Shown here: one piece after another, positions 8,705 to 17,311 of the stretch
How positions within the stretch are numbered: the first letter of the stretch is position 1
How the letters are laid out: each line of letters opens with the position of its first letter
NCBI GenBank assembly: GCA_964432155.1
Contig: CAYSMF010000005.1
Location: forward strand, 1-64,000
DNA: 64,000 bases
Reading direction: 5' to 3'
Source: UBA10438 sp964432155
GTDB lineage: Bacteria; Bacteroidota; Ignavibacteria; Kapaibacteriales; Kapaibacteriaceae
Translations under genes and position numbers: made by a program
Notes under the pieces: model-generated
What the model was told of the DNA's origin: nothing
Databases searched by the model: none
The model's input: only the letters and a program-made list of their open reading frames with translations

Positions 8705-9628
8705 TTAGGATGTTCGTGCGCGCTCGCACTCGGCAATGAGCGCATCAAAGTGCGCATGCTTCTCTGGTTTCGATTGCTGGAGCATACGGAATGCCTCGAT
8801 GGCTTTATCGTACGAGCCCTGTTGCATGTAAATGCGTGCAATCGTCTCGGTCATCAGCATTGGACCATTTGGTTCCGGTGGTGGCGCTTGCTCCACAACA
8901 TCTGCTGTGCGTGGCATGCGTGCACGACGTTCCAAGCGTGCTGCAATCTCTTCGAGCGAAACTGCCTTACGTGGTTCGCGTCGTTGGTCGCGCGATGGCT
9001 CCGTTGCACGCGTTGTGCGACGCATCGTGTGGAAGGAGCGAAACGGTGGTGGATCGCTCAGATGCGAAATATCACGACGTCCGCGCGAACGAATGTTCTC
9101 AAAGCGGAGTGAGGTGTATTCCAATCCGGGGATGAGGCGGACACTCGCGCTACGAATGATGCGCTCATCGTTTACCAGATGCGCTGTATCGATCATGCGA
9201 AGAACGCTTGGCTGCTCGCGGATCGGCTGCTCGGGTGCTGCCGTTACGACAGGCTCAACGACCACAAGTTCGACGACTGTGTCAGCAGGAGCAGCAGCCT
9301 CTGGAGCTACATCAGGTGTCTCGACAACGTCGACAACAGTTGCTGGCGTCTCAGGTTGCTCGACGACGGCTGGTACAGACGGCTGGTGATGATGGACGCG
9401 TGCTGGCACATACCACGGGAAGCGTTCATGTGCGGCAGTGCGCATAACAGCAGCATCGTGGAGCTTCCCCATTGCATCGTATGCACGAGCAAGCATGAGG
9501 TATCCACCAAGGTACTGCGGGTACTCTGTTACGCCAGATGCGCACAGGTGCACGGCCTCGGCGTAGCGATGCTCAGCGAGCAATGCTTCGGCAGTAACTG
9601 CAAACGAGGCGGCAACCGGGTTCGACAT
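8705..9628 (-). CDS. Tetratricopeptide-repeat protein with Pro/Val-rich linker
   Basis: 307 aa, no signal peptide or membrane segment. Residues about 5-75 form TPR-like helix pairs (EALLAEHRYAEAVHLCASGV, GGYLMLARAYDAMGKLHDAA). Residues about 85-155 are an acidic Pro/Val/Ala-rich linker, then a basic segment (RRTTRATEPSRDQRREPRK), and a final TPR (ARIYMQQGSYDKAIEAFRML) near 265-300. Probably a cytoplasmic scaffold; no partner is evident. It sits between the LptF/G permease and a BI-1 protein with short gaps (3 and 13 bp), consistent with one operon. Specific function unknown. Confidence 0.72.
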   Translation of the reverse strand: MSNPVAASFAVTAEALLAEHRYAEAVHLCASGVTEYPQYLGGYLMLARAYDAMGKLHDAAVMRTAAHERFPWYVPARVHHHQPSVPAVVEQPETPATVVDVVETPDVAPEAAAPADTVVELVVVEPVVTAAPEQPIREQPSVLRMIDTAHLVNDERIIRSASVRLIPGLEYTSLRFENIRSRGRRDISHLSDPPPFRSFHTMRRTTRATEPSRDQRREPRKAVSLEEIAARLERRARMPRTADVVEQAPPPEPNGPMLMTETIARIYMQQGSYDKAIEAFRMLQQSKPEKHAHFDALIAECERARTS

Positions 9629-9641
9629 CGGAATGAAGCCC

Positions 9642-10343
9642 TTAGCGGCGATCGCCGAAGAGGCGAAGGAGATACAGGAACAGATTGATGAAGTTCAAGT
9701 ACAGCGACAGCGCGCCAATGATTGCACGCTTCTGGGCGAGACCCTCGCCAGCATACATCACAACTGCCTGTTCCTTGATCTTGTTCATCTCGTAGGCTGT
9801 AAGCCCCGTGAAGATCAACACGCCAATCACGCTGATGGCAAAGTCGAGTGGACCGCTGCCGAGGAAGATGTTCACGACCGATGCAATGATCAGTCCGACA
9901 AGCCCCATGAACAGGAACGAGCCCATGCCCGTGAGATCGCGCTTGGTGAGGAATCCATAGGCCGCTGCCGCAGCATACATGCCCGCAGCAATCACGAACA
10001 CCTGGAAGATGCTGCCAAGATCGTAGGCGAGAAAGATCACGCTAAACGACAGACCATTGACGAGCGAATAGGCCAGGAAGGTGCCCGCAGCTGTGCTTGG
10101 CTGCATCCGGTCGATGCGCATCGAGAGGAAGAACACCATCGCCAAGGGGGCGAGCATGACGACCCACATCAATGGCGAACCAAAGATTGCCGCCATCAGT
10201 GTTTCCGACGAAGACGCGGCGAAGGCCGTTACGCCTGTGACGAGCAAACCGCCAACCATCCAAGCGTAGACACGCTGGACATAGGCGCGGATAACATCAG
10301 TGGTGAGCACACCACTAAACGACGTTGGTGCTTGCATGTTCAT
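9642..10343 (-). CDS. Bax inhibitor-1 / YccA family membrane protein
   Basis: 233 aa with about seven transmembrane helices beginning near residue 23 (VYAWMVGGLLVTGVTAF). The family pattern is clear: early RVYAWM, DRMQPS, and a C-terminal LGALSLYLNFINLFLYLLRLFG-type ending typical of bacterial BI-1 proteins (residue-level similarity, not a database result). Homologues act as membrane regulators, some as pH-sensitive calcium channels or FtsH-interacting proteins; the role here is not known. A GGAGGG ribosome-binding site lies 6 bases before the ATG, one of the few strong ones in the window. Confidence 0.88.
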   Translation of the reverse strand: MNMQAPTSFSGVLTTDVIRAYVQRVYAWMVGGLLVTGVTAFAASSSETLMAAIFGSPLMWVVMLAPLAMVFFLSMRIDRMQPSTAAGTFLAYSLVNGLSFSVIFLAYDLGSIFQVFVIAAGMYAAAAAYGFLTKRDLTGMGSFLFMGLVGLIIASVVNIFLGSGPLDFAISVIGVLIFTGLTAYEMNKIKEQAVVMYAGEGLAQKRAIIGALSLYLNFINLFLYLLRLFGDRR

Positions 10344-10370
10344 AAAGGACCCTCCGAGGGAAGTAGTCAG

Positions 10371-11345
10371 TTAGGTCGTACGATTCACGACAAAGTTAGC
10401 AAAGTCGATCAGCGCTGATTTGTAGGCTGAATCGGGCAGAATGACGAGTGACGCGATGGCTTGGTGTTGCAGCTCTGAAGCCTTGGCCTGGGCGCGCTCG
10501 ATACCCCTGTACTTCTCGACAAATGCCATTACGGCGTTCACGTCCTTGCGATTGCCTCTACGCGACTTCACAATCGAGATCACGTCGCGGGCTTCACTGC
10601 GTGGGGCATCCTGTGTTGCATAGAGCAACGGGAGGGTAATCTTGCCCTCGCGGATATCATTGCCGACGGGCTTACCCAAGATGCTCGTACGGCTTGTGTA
10701 GTCGAGCACATCGTCACGAATCTGGAAGGCGAGGCCAACCAGTTCGCCGTAGGATGCAAGTGCGGCACGCACTGTTGCATCGTCAGTGGCCGAGATCGCC
10801 CCGACTTCGCAGCACGTAGAGATCAGCGATGCGGTCTTGTCGGAGATAATCTTGAAATAGGTTTCTTCATCGATGGTTTTCTGCCGGCTCTTTTGGATCT
10901 GGAGCAGTTCGCCTTCGCTCATGCGACGCACGGCCTCGCTGGTGACGCGGAGGTAGTCGAACTCGTTGTTGTGCACGGCGATGAGAAGCCCCTTGGACAG
11001 CAGGTAATCACCAACAAGCACGGCGACCTTGTTCTTCCAGACAGCGTTGATTGATGCCATTCCGCGGCGTTCATCCGACTGGTCCACGACGTCGTCGTGC
11101 ACCAGCGTTGCGGTATGCAGCAGCTCCACCATGGCCGCACCAATGTAGGCACGGTCGGTGATGGCTCCACACGCGCCTGCAGCAAGAAACACCAACGCAG
11201 GGCGTACGCGCTTGCCGCGCTGACGGAGGATGTAGCGCACCACGGTGTCCAGCAGCGCCGCACGCGAGCGCATCTGCTCACGCAGGTATCCGTCAAACTT
11301 CTCGAGTTCGTTGGTGACGGGCTCGCTGATGGTGCGAATGGACAT
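10371..11345 (-). CDS. Polyprenyl diphosphate synthase (IspA/IspB family)
   Basis: Condenses isopentenyl diphosphate onto an allylic diphosphate to make a long isoprenoid chain (for quinones or undecaprenyl-type carriers). 324 aa. First aspartate-rich motif DDVVD at 84-88 and second DDVLD at 211-215, with GKRVRPAL and the GKPVGNDIREGKITLPLL region. The start at 11345 is chosen over an upstream in-frame start because it gives a one-base TAATG overlap with the tatC stop and fits family N-termini. Product chain length cannot be read reliably; octaprenyl or heptaprenyl is plausible. Cotranscribed with tatC. Confidence 0.93.
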   Translation of the reverse strand: MSIRTISEPVTNELEKFDGYLREQMRSRAALLDTVVRYILRQRGKRVRPALVFLAAGACGAITDRAYIGAAMVELLHTATLVHDDVVDQSDERRGMASINAVWKNKVAVLVGDYLLSKGLLIAVHNNEFDYLRVTSEAVRRMSEGELLQIQKSRQKTIDEETYFKIISDKTASLISTCCEVGAISATDDATVRAALASYGELVGLAFQIRDDVLDYTSRTSILGKPVGNDIREGKITLPLLYATQDAPRSEARDVISIVKSRRGNRKDVNAVMAFVEKYRGIERAQAKASELQHQAIASLVILPDSAYKSALIDFANFVVNRTT

Positions 11346-12106
11346 TACGATTGCCGTTGTGGTGAGGGGTTCGTGAACTTGGCGATCACGACACTGATCT
11401 CGTAGAGAATCCACAACGGAATCGCTACCATGAGCTGTGTTACGGGATCAGGAGACGGGGTGATGAGCGCGGCCAGTATCAGGATTACGACAATCGCATG
11501 GCGACGATACTTCGTCATCAGTGCAGAGGTCACAAATCCCAACCGTGCTAACACGAACGTGACCATTGGAAGTTCAAAGATCAGTCCAGACGCCAGCAAC
11601 ATGTTGACGATGAAACTGAAATGACTTCCAACGTTGATGAAGTTCTTCACGCCTTCGGCCTGTCCGCCCAGTGTGAAATCGTTGATGTACGACGTCATGC
11701 TCGGAATCAGCAGGAAGTAGCCAAATGCGACCCCTGCGATGAAGCAAATCGACGTGAGAATGGTGATACGACCCACCCACCGACGCTCGGTGATGTAGAG
11801 GCCAGGCGCAACAAAGCCCCAGATCTGGTACAGCACCCACGGGAAGGCAAGGATCAACCCACAAAGAACGATGACCTTGAAGAACAGAAAGGTCTGTCCG
11901 AAGGGCTCGGTGTTGATCAGCGTCAAGCCACCGGCTGGTTTGAGGAGGACGTACTCAATTACCTCATTGCTGAAGTAACCAACAACGCAGCAGGCAATCA
12001 CCACGCCAACGGCGGCACGAAACAGCCGGACACGAAGCTCTCCCAAATGCTCGAGAAAGCCCATTTCCTGCTGTTCAGCGTTCGTTGAATCTGTCGGTGA
12101 CGACAT
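11345..12106 (-). CDS. tatC: Sec-independent (twin-arginine) protein translocase subunit
   Basis: Polytopic core of the Tat system, which binds twin-arginine signal peptides of folded substrates. 253 aa from the ATG at 12106; an upstream ATG would add 22 unlikely residues. Shows MGFLEHLGELRVRLFRA (the conserved cytoplasmic N-terminus with E-H-L-x-E-L-R), FAPWVLYQ-type first loop (FPWVLYQIWGFVAPGL), six membrane segments, and the family motif FELPMVTFVLARLGFVT. TatA/B are not in the window. It is transcribed divergently from dnaA. A TATCTTCG sequence upstream on the minus strand is a near match to the local promoter box. Confidence 0.95.
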   Translation of the reverse strand: MSSPTDSTNAEQQEMGFLEHLGELRVRLFRAAVGVVIACCVVGYFSNEVIEYVLLKPAGGLTLINTEPFGQTFLFFKVIVLCGLILAFPWVLYQIWGFVAPGLYITERRWVGRITILTSICFIAGVAFGYFLLIPSMTSYINDFTLGGQAEGVKNFINVGSHFSFIVNMLLASGLIFELPMVTFVLARLGFVTSALMTKYRRHAIVVILILAALITPSPDPVTQLMVAIPLWILYEISVVIAKFTNPSPQRQS

Positions 12107-12449
12107 GCGGGTCGGTGGAAAGAATAAACCGCGAAGATACGGACTACTTGACCACGCATAGCAGGGTTTCACGCTCGTCCTCAGCCCCTACATAGCGAAA
12201 TGTCTAGACCTACGAGCTACTTAGAGCGATGCTCACAAATGCAAGGAAAAAAAGTTCACATGAACCAACTTTTTCCCTTGTCATGATGGGGTGTGGAAAT
12301 CATTTTTGCACCCCCGGTACATAACCGGACGGTAATGTTGGCTGGCCAGACAGTCGAAGGGACACCTTGGGGAGACGGGGCCGTTCAACATCACCGCTTT
12401 AACAGGATGGTTCAACCTATCGCCTTAGTTGCGGTGGAGGGATTGTTGG
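12107..12449. other. Divergent tatC/dnaA intergenic region with inverted repeats
   Basis: 343 bp without a gene. It holds a long imperfect inverted repeat at 12242-12280 (CAAGG and AAAAAGTT paired with AACTTTTT and CCTTG, 10-base loop), a GGGGTG/CACCCC pair at 12288-12314, and CCGGT/ACCGG at 12314-12328. TGTGGAAAT at 12292-12300 differs from the relaxed DnaA-box consensus (on the other strand) by one base; it is isolated, so an origin is not supported. The region must contain promoters for tatC and dnaA. Confidence 0.55.
12436..12441 (+). promoter_or_regulatory. dnaA: Shine-Dalgarno deciding the dnaA GTG start
   Basis: GGAGGG lies 8 bases before GTG at 12450. This favours the GTG over an upstream in-frame TTG (12429), which overlaps the site, and over the ATG further in. 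Confidence 0.65.
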
Positions 12450-13964
12450 GTGAAAAAGAGTGATACGCTAAACTTGTTTGCCGCAGATGCTCAACGCGGT
12501 ACTTCTTCCACGAGCACGAAGACTATGGGTCGTGCCGGATCGACAATCGGTGCATCGGATGCGGAGACATTGTGGTCGCAATGTCTGATGATCATCCGTG
12601 ACAACGTTTCTGACCAGGTCTTCAAGACATGGTTCGACAAGATGCGCCCTGTCAAGTGGGATGGGAGTACGCTTACGCTTGAACTTCCGAGCCACTTCTT
12701 CTTCGAGTGGATCGAGCAACACTATGCATCGCTCCTCAACAAGACAGTTCAGAAGGTACTCGGACCAAAGGCGAAGCTGCAGTTCGAGGTTGTTGTCGAC
12801 GAAAACGCGACTACACCGTCGCAGCGCACGGTAAAGCTTCCTGCCCTTCGTGGTGCAAGCCAGCCAGCGCTTCCATTTGCCGACGGTAAGCCACAACCAG
12901 TGCCACAAGCGCAACGTACGACGCAGGTAACGCACTACCCGACGTTCTTCAACCCGCGCTACACGTTCGAAAACTTCATTCGTGGCGAGAACAACCAACT
13001 CGCGACGTCAGCAGGTATCGCTGTTGCTGACAATCCTGGCAAGACGAAGTTCAATCCGCTCGTGATCTACGGTCCGACCGGCCTTGGCAAAACGCACCTT
13101 GTCCAAGCGATTGGCAACCGTGTGCTCCAGCGCAATCCAAATGCTCGCGTACTCTACACGAACTCTGAGAAGTTCACGATGGAGTACATCAACGCGATTC
13201 AGACGAACAAGGTACCGGAGTTCACAAACTTCTACCGTGGCGTCGACGTGCTGATTGTTGACGATATCCAATTCCTTGGTGGCAAGGAAAAGACGCAGGA
13301 CATGTTCTTCCACACGTTCAATGCGTTGCACCAAGAGGGCAAGCAACTGATTCTGACATCGGACAAGCAACCGAAGGATCTTGCCGACCTCGACGAACGT
13401 CTGATCTCTCGCTTCCAGTGGGGTCTGATCACCGACGTTCAGCCACCAGATCTTGAGACACGTATTGCCATCCTCCAGCAGAAGAGCATGGAAGAAGGCA
13501 TGGATATTCCGGGTGACATTCTCGAGTATATCGGACGTCACGTTACGTCGAGCGTACGTGAACTCGAGGGATGTTTGATCTCGTTGCTCGCGAAGGTGTC
13601 GTTGGACAACCGCGAACTGACGCTTGAACTCGCCAAGGACGTGGTCCGTGGCGTGTCGAGCTCGGCGATGGCGCGCACGCTCACCATCGACGAGATCAAG
13701 AAGGAAGTATCGGCGTACTACAACATCGAGCCAACACTGCTCTCAGCTAAGACGCGCAAGCACGAGATCGTTCTCGCACGTCAGATGTGTATGTACCTCG
13801 CCAAGCAGCTCACGCAAACATCGCTCAAGAGCATCGGTATGCACTTTGGCGGACGTGATCACACGACGGTACTTCACTCGTGTCAGCAGATTCTGAACTA
13901 CATCGACACCGACCGCAAGGTGCGTCAGGATGTAGAGTTTCTGAAGAAGGCTCTTCGCGGCTAA
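12450..13964 (+). CDS. dnaA: Chromosomal replication initiator protein DnaA
   Basis: AAA+ initiator that binds DnaA boxes and opens the origin. 504 aa from GTG 12450, chosen for its GGAGGG ribosome-binding site. Domain I about 38-115 (LWSQCLMIIRDNVSDQVFKTWF), a variable domain II about 116-160, AAA+ domain III with Walker A GPTGLGKTH at 208-216 and Walker B VLIVDDIQFLGGKE, and domain IV with the DNA-binding signature GMHFGGRDHTTVLHS. It is not next to dnaN or recF; its neighbours are tatC (divergent) and an EVE protein (convergent, with no base between the stops). Length and motifs are normal. Confidence 0.97.
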   Translation: MKKSDTLNLFAADAQRGTSSTSTKTMGRAGSTIGASDAETLWSQCLMIIRDNVSDQVFKTWFDKMRPVKWDGSTLTLELPSHFFFEWIEQHYASLLNKTVQKVLGPKAKLQFEVVVDENATTPSQRTVKLPALRGASQPALPFADGKPQPVPQAQRTTQVTHYPTFFNPRYTFENFIRGENNQLATSAGIAVADNPGKTKFNPLVIYGPTGLGKTHLVQAIGNRVLQRNPNARVLYTNSEKFTMEYINAIQTNKVPEFTNFYRGVDVLIVDDIQFLGGKEKTQDMFFHTFNALHQEGKQLILTSDKQPKDLADLDERLISRFQWGLITDVQPPDLETRIAILQQKSMEEGMDIPGDILEYIGRHVTSSVRELEGCLISLLAKVSLDNRELTLELAKDVVRGVSSSAMARTLTIDEIKKEVSAYYNIEPTLLSAKTRKHEIVLARQMCMYLAKQLTQTSLKSIGMHFGGRDHTTVLHSCQQILNYIDTDRKVRQDVEFLKKALRG

Positions 13965-14375
13965 TCAGCCCTTACTGCCAAGCGCTTCAATCGTTTCGAA
14001 CTCAGCTTGTGTAAGAGGGAGAACGCTCAGTCGTGCCTGCCGGACAAGCGCGATATTGTCGAAGCCTTTTGTTGCCTTGATCGTTGCAAGCGTTACCGGC
14101 GTTGCCAGTGCACGCACCGGTTTGAGGTCGACCACAACCCATGCAGTCTCATCTGTCGTGGGATCTTGGTAGGCTGTCTTCACCACTTCGGCGATACCAA
14201 CAACGGCTTTCACATCGCTTGAGTGATAGAACATCACACGGTCGCCCTTTTCCATCGCCTGCATGTTGTTGCGTGCTTGGTAGTTGCGCACGCCATCCCA
14301 GAACGTCTTCTTATCGCGAAGGAATTGCTCCCACGAGTACACTTCTGGTTCAGACTTTACAAGCCAGTACTTCAT
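13965..14375 (-). CDS. EVE domain-containing protein
   Basis: 136 aa, a complete single EVE (PUA-like) domain: MKYWLVKSEPEVYSWEQF, then FWDGVRNYQARNNMQAM and GDRVMFYHSS are the family hallmarks, and SVLPLTQAEFETIEALG closes the fold. EVE domains bind modified bases in DNA or RNA; the ligand of this bacterial stand-alone form is not established. The start is preceded by AAAGGA on its strand. It overlaps the upstream DUF1573 gene by 4 bases (same strand) and converges on dnaA. Confidence 0.9.
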   Translation of the reverse strand: MKYWLVKSEPEVYSWEQFLRDKKTFWDGVRNYQARNNMQAMEKGDRVMFYHSSDVKAVVGIAEVVKTAYQDPTTDETAWVVVDLKPVRALATPVTLATIKATKGFDNIALVRQARLSVLPLTQAEFETIEALGSKG

Positions 14376-14833
14376 TTGCGTTGTTCCTTTGGTAGTCGCA
14401 CCACCACACGGTAGGTCGCAGGCTTACTGGAACCCGTGTGATCAATGGTGTAGTCAACGTAGTTGAGAGTGTCGGTGAAGTGTTTCGCGTTGATTGCGAG
14501 GTAGATCCTCGCCGGTGTGCTGTCGTGCATCACGGGGCGTTGCACCGAAGCATTCGCACATCCACACGAGCCCTTGATGTTCGTCAGGCGAATCGTGTCG
14601 CCCACGGGGTTGTAGACGCTCACCATTGCCTGCACGTACCCTGTGGAGTCGCGTACGACGGACACGACAGGAGGATCAAAGCGCAGAGTACGATCGCGTT
14701 GTTGTTCGCCAGCACGTATGGCACCGACAGACGCAGCGAGGAGGACGGCGATTATGATGATGAACGCGCGAATGCCTGCACCTCTGGGAAAATTTCGGTG
14801 AAGTCGTACACACCTCTTCGTCCAGCAATCCAT
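14372..14833 (-). CDS. Secreted DUF1573-type protein
   Basis: 153 aa if read from the only in-frame ATG. Residues about 22-41 are a hydrophobic signal segment (AFIIIIAVLLAASVGA). The mature part carries the DUF1573 pattern: FDPPVVSVVRD, then NVYNPVGDT-like sandwich strands and the GSCGCA motif near residue 90. These are Bacteroidota-type periplasmic or surface Ig-like domains of unknown role. The ATG start would overlap dapB by 82 bases and give a long, basic n-region. An ATT at 14773, 7 bases behind AGAGG, would give a tidy signal peptide and 133 aa, so the start is uncertain. Confidence 0.72.
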   Translation of the reverse strand: MDCWTKRCVRLHRNFPRGAGIRAFIIIIAVLLAASVGAIRAGEQQRDRTLRFDPPVVSVVRDSTGYVQAMVSVYNPVGDTIRLTNIKGSCGCANASVQRPVMHDSTPARIYLAINAKHFTDTLNYVDYTIDHTGSSKPATYRVVVRLPKEQRK

Positions 14834-15501
14834 GTTGCGGCAAGGAGAGCCCCTTGCGCAAAGCCACGACGGCTCTTCGCGTTGTGGACGAGATCGATGG
14901 TGTCGAAAGGACTGTCGAAGGTGACCATGTGACGTCCGATCACGTCGCCACCACGCGTTGATGTCACGTGAAGTGCGTGTGGGTTAATGCGATCGTGTTG
15001 TGTCTCGATCTCCATCGCATGCTTCCGCCCCATCTCGTCGACGATCGTGGATGCAATAGCGATTGCTGTACCGCTCGGACTGTCTTTCTTACGATGATGA
15101 TGCCACTCGTGGACCATTACATCGTACTCGGGTGCATCATTGGCAAGCATTGATGCTGCGCGAACAATCCGCAGAAACATCTGTACGCCAACGCTGAAGT
15201 TCGAGCCCCATACACAGCCGATGCCGGCAGAGTTCACAATCGATGTTACGTCGGGAAGCTGCGCATACCAGCCTGTTGTGCCAATCACAACAGGACGTTG
15301 CAAGTGCGCAAGCGTGCGGACGTTGCTGACAACCGCATCGGGCAGACTGAAGTCGATGGCAACATCGAATGATGCGTCCGATGATGTGGTTAGTGGACGA
15401 TCGATGTCGAACGTTGCAACGATCTCGCACCCATGTGCGGCTGCGAGCGCTTCGATTTCCTTGCCCATGGCACCGTAGCCAACAAGCGCGATGCGTGTCA
15501 T
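14752..15501 (-). CDS. dapB: 4-hydroxy-tetrahydrodipicolinate reductase
   Basis: NAD(P)H-dependent step of the diaminopimelate/lysine pathway. 249 aa. Rossmann motif GYGAMG at 8-13, then VAIDFSLPDAV and VIGTTGW, and the catalytic signature EWHHHRKKDSPSGTA. The start at 15501 overlaps the ABC ATPase stop by the four bases ATGA, showing translational coupling; an upstream in-frame ATG (15555) would lie well inside that gene. The pathway links to the cell wall (ddl is elsewhere in the window). Confidence 0.95.
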   Translation of the reverse strand: MTRIALVGYGAMGKEIEALAAAHGCEIVATFDIDRPLTTSSDASFDVAIDFSLPDAVVSNVRTLAHLQRPVVIGTTGWYAQLPDVTSIVNSAGIGCVWGSNFSVGVQMFLRIVRAASMLANDAPEYDVMVHEWHHHRKKDSPSGTAIAIASTIVDEMGRKHAMEIETQHDRINPHALHVTSTRGGDVIGRHMVTFDSPFDTIDLVHNAKSRRGFAQGALLAATWIAGRRGVYDFTEIFPEVQAFARSSS

Positions 15502-16178
15502 ATGCTTGCCTTCTGCTGTGAGGTCACACGCACAACTCCATCGATAACGGAACAAATCGTAGCCGTTGGAAATGCGTTGACGAAGTTCTGGCTATGCGTT
15601 GAAATCACCATTGTCATGCCGTCGTGATGGCGCGACAGCAAGGTCTGCGCTACCTGTGCGCTCGTTGCATCATCAAGCGTTCCCGTTGGTTCGTCGGCAA
15701 TCAGAATCTCTGGCTTCGACGACATTGCCCGCGCGAGTGCAACAAGGTGGCGCTCGCCCCCTGAGAGCTGATGCGGATACTTGTTGCGCACGTAGCTGAT
15801 GTTGAGATCTGCCAAGAGATCCAAACTCGCGCGGTGTGCTTCATCCTTCGATGCGCCGCGAATCGCGTATGGCATGAGGATGTTATCAAACACCGTGTAG
15901 TCGGAGACAAGCAGACAGTTCTGCTGTACAATGCCCTGACGTAGGCGCATTGCCCGGCGCTGCGCAGAGGTCATCGCCGATGTTGCGATATCGTCCACAA
16001 CAACGCTTCCACCTGTTGGCAGCAAATCCGCATACAGAAGGCGAAGTAGCGTGGTCTTTCCGGCGCCGGTTGGTCCCGTGCACAGGATGATATTGCCCGG
16101 CTCGATGGTCAGTGACGCATCGTGCAGAGTTGGGATGCCATCATAGGCAACCGTGGCGTTTCGAACCTCAATTCGCAT
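15498..16178 (-). CDS. FtsE-like ABC transporter ATP-binding protein
   Basis: 226 aa ATPase of the FtsE/LolD type: Walker A GPTGAGKTT (about 35-43), Q-loop region GIVQQNCLL, signature LSGGERHLVALARA, Walker B ILIADEPTGTLD, H-loop STHSQNF. In FtsE the partner is the membrane protein FtsX, which gates peptidoglycan hydrolases at the septum; no ftsX lies nearby, so FtsE identity is tentative. The start is a near-leaderless ATG 4 bases behind a perfect TAACTTTG box. It is coupled to dapB by a 4-base overlap and starts 9 bp from the preceding permease stop. Confidence 0.82.
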   Translation of the reverse strand: MRIEVRNATVAYDGIPTLHDASLTIEPGNIILCTGPTGAGKTTLLRLLYADLLPTGGSVVVDDIATSAMTSAQRRAMRLRQGIVQQNCLLVSDYTVFDNILMPYAIRGASKDEAHRASLDLLADLNISYVRNKYPHQLSGGERHLVALARAMSSKPEILIADEPTGTLDDATSAQVAQTLLSRHHDGMTMVISTHSQNFVNAFPTATICSVIDGVVRVTSQQKASI

Positions 16179-16182
16179 GCAG

Positions 16183-16190
16183 CAAAGTTA
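16183..16190 (-). promoter_or_regulatory. TAnnTTTG -7 box before the FtsE-like gene
   Basis: TAACTTTG on the minus strand ends 4 bases before the ATG at 16178 and overlaps the stop of the upstream permease. Same geometry as at prfB and the nuclease gene. Confidence 0.5.
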
Positions 16191-17267
16191 CTCTGCCGCG
16201 GCATCATCCGATGTTGGTGCCGACGACGAACTCCCCATCAGTATCGCGATGGGTCGTGTGGCAGGGACGGATTCAAGGAGCGCCTTTACAACCGACATGA
16301 TCGGAATCGAAAGGATCATGCCAACCACACCCCACATCCAGCCCCAGAATATCAAGGCAAACAGCACAACGACCGGACTCAGCTCCAGCGTATCACCCAT
16401 GACCTTCGGCTCGATGACGTTTCCGATCACGTTTTGGACGACAATCAGGATGAGCATCAGAACTGCTACCTGCTCGATGTCGCTTGTTTGGAGCAAGTAG
16501 ACCAGACCGGGAAGCAGGGTAGTGATGATTGAGCCAATGTTGGGGATGTAGTGGAAGAGGAACGTGAGGAGTCCGATCAACGGCGCAAAATCCACGTTGA
16601 ACACCTCCAGAATGCCCCATGTCACCAAACCATTGATGACGTTGAAGAGGGTTTTCACCTGGAGATACTTACGAACGCGGGAGTTGAGCGTCTGGAACAT
16701 CACAAGTGCCGTGGAATCCCCAGATCCTGGGAAGGCAGCCCTGATTTTCTTCGGAAACGCATCGCCCGCACTGAGCATGAACACCAGGTACAGCAACACC
16801 ATCACGCCGTCGCTTAGCAACGTAAGCAACGTGTACACCTGCGACGTCGCGATACCGGTTACCGACTCGGGTGTGATAAGCTTCTCGAAGCGGAACGTGC
16901 CGTGCTGCCCCATATCATGAAGCACTGTCCCAAGCGTGCGCTCAAAGCTCGTCAGCACGTTCTTGAGCTGGACCGTATAGAACTCTTGTTTGTCGGTAAA
17001 CGAGTCGATTCCCAGTGCAACGATCATGTACACGCCCCAGAGTGCGCCAGCGGTGATGCCGAGCACAATCAGCAGGGTGATCACCATCGGGATGCCCTTC
17101 GTGCGCAGGAAATGGACAAGGGGCTTGTAGAGAATCGACAGGAATCCGGCCAAAATGAAGGGGATAAGGATTCCGCGAAGCTCGTGCATCGCCACACCAG
17201 TGGCGATCACGGCAAGAAGTGCCGTAGCGATGGCCGTGACGCGTTGTGAAGGGGTAGCAGTGACCAT
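16188..17267 (-). CDS. AI-2E / PerM family membrane transporter
   Basis: 359 aa with about eight transmembrane segments. The family pattern is visible: N-terminal paired helices (TAIATALLAVIATGVAMHEL), IPFILAGFLSILYKPLV, then the middle soluble part and the C-terminal core IPNIGSIITTLLPGLVYLL and NVIEPKVMGDTLELSPVVVLFALIFWGWMWGVVGMILSIP. Members export small molecules, and some act as sodium/proton antiporters; substrate unknown. The start at 17267 is the ATG giving a normal N-terminus; on this strand TATATTG lies 5 bases upstream of it. Divergent from the DHS-like gene. Confidence 0.88.
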   Translation of the reverse strand: MVTATPSQRVTAIATALLAVIATGVAMHELRGILIPFILAGFLSILYKPLVHFLRTKGIPMVITLLIVLGITAGALWGVYMIVALGIDSFTDKQEFYTVQLKNVLTSFERTLGTVLHDMGQHGTFRFEKLITPESVTGIATSQVYTLLTLLSDGVMVLLYLVFMLSAGDAFPKKIRAAFPGSGDSTALVMFQTLNSRVRKYLQVKTLFNVINGLVTWGILEVFNVDFAPLIGLLTFLFHYIPNIGSIITTLLPGLVYLLQTSDIEQVAVLMLILIVVQNVIGNVIEPKVMGDTLELSPVVVLFALIFWGWMWGVVGMILSIPIMSVVKALLESVPATRPIAILMGSSSSAPTSDDAAAE

Positions 17268-17281
17268 GAGGGCAATATATA

Positions 17282-17289
17282 TAGTTTTG
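17282..17289 (+). promoter_or_regulatory. TAnnTTTG -7 box before the DHS-like gene
   Basis: TAGTTTTG lies 22 bases before the ATG at 17312, within an AT-rich spacer shared with the divergent permease gene. Confidence 0.4.
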
Positions 17290-17311
17290 CACGCCATCAT
17301 CGGAGACATCA

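Noticed and set aside
12107..12449. oriC upstream of dnaA
   Set aside because: Only one imperfect DnaA box and no cluster or AT-rich unwinding block; recorded as unexplained instead.
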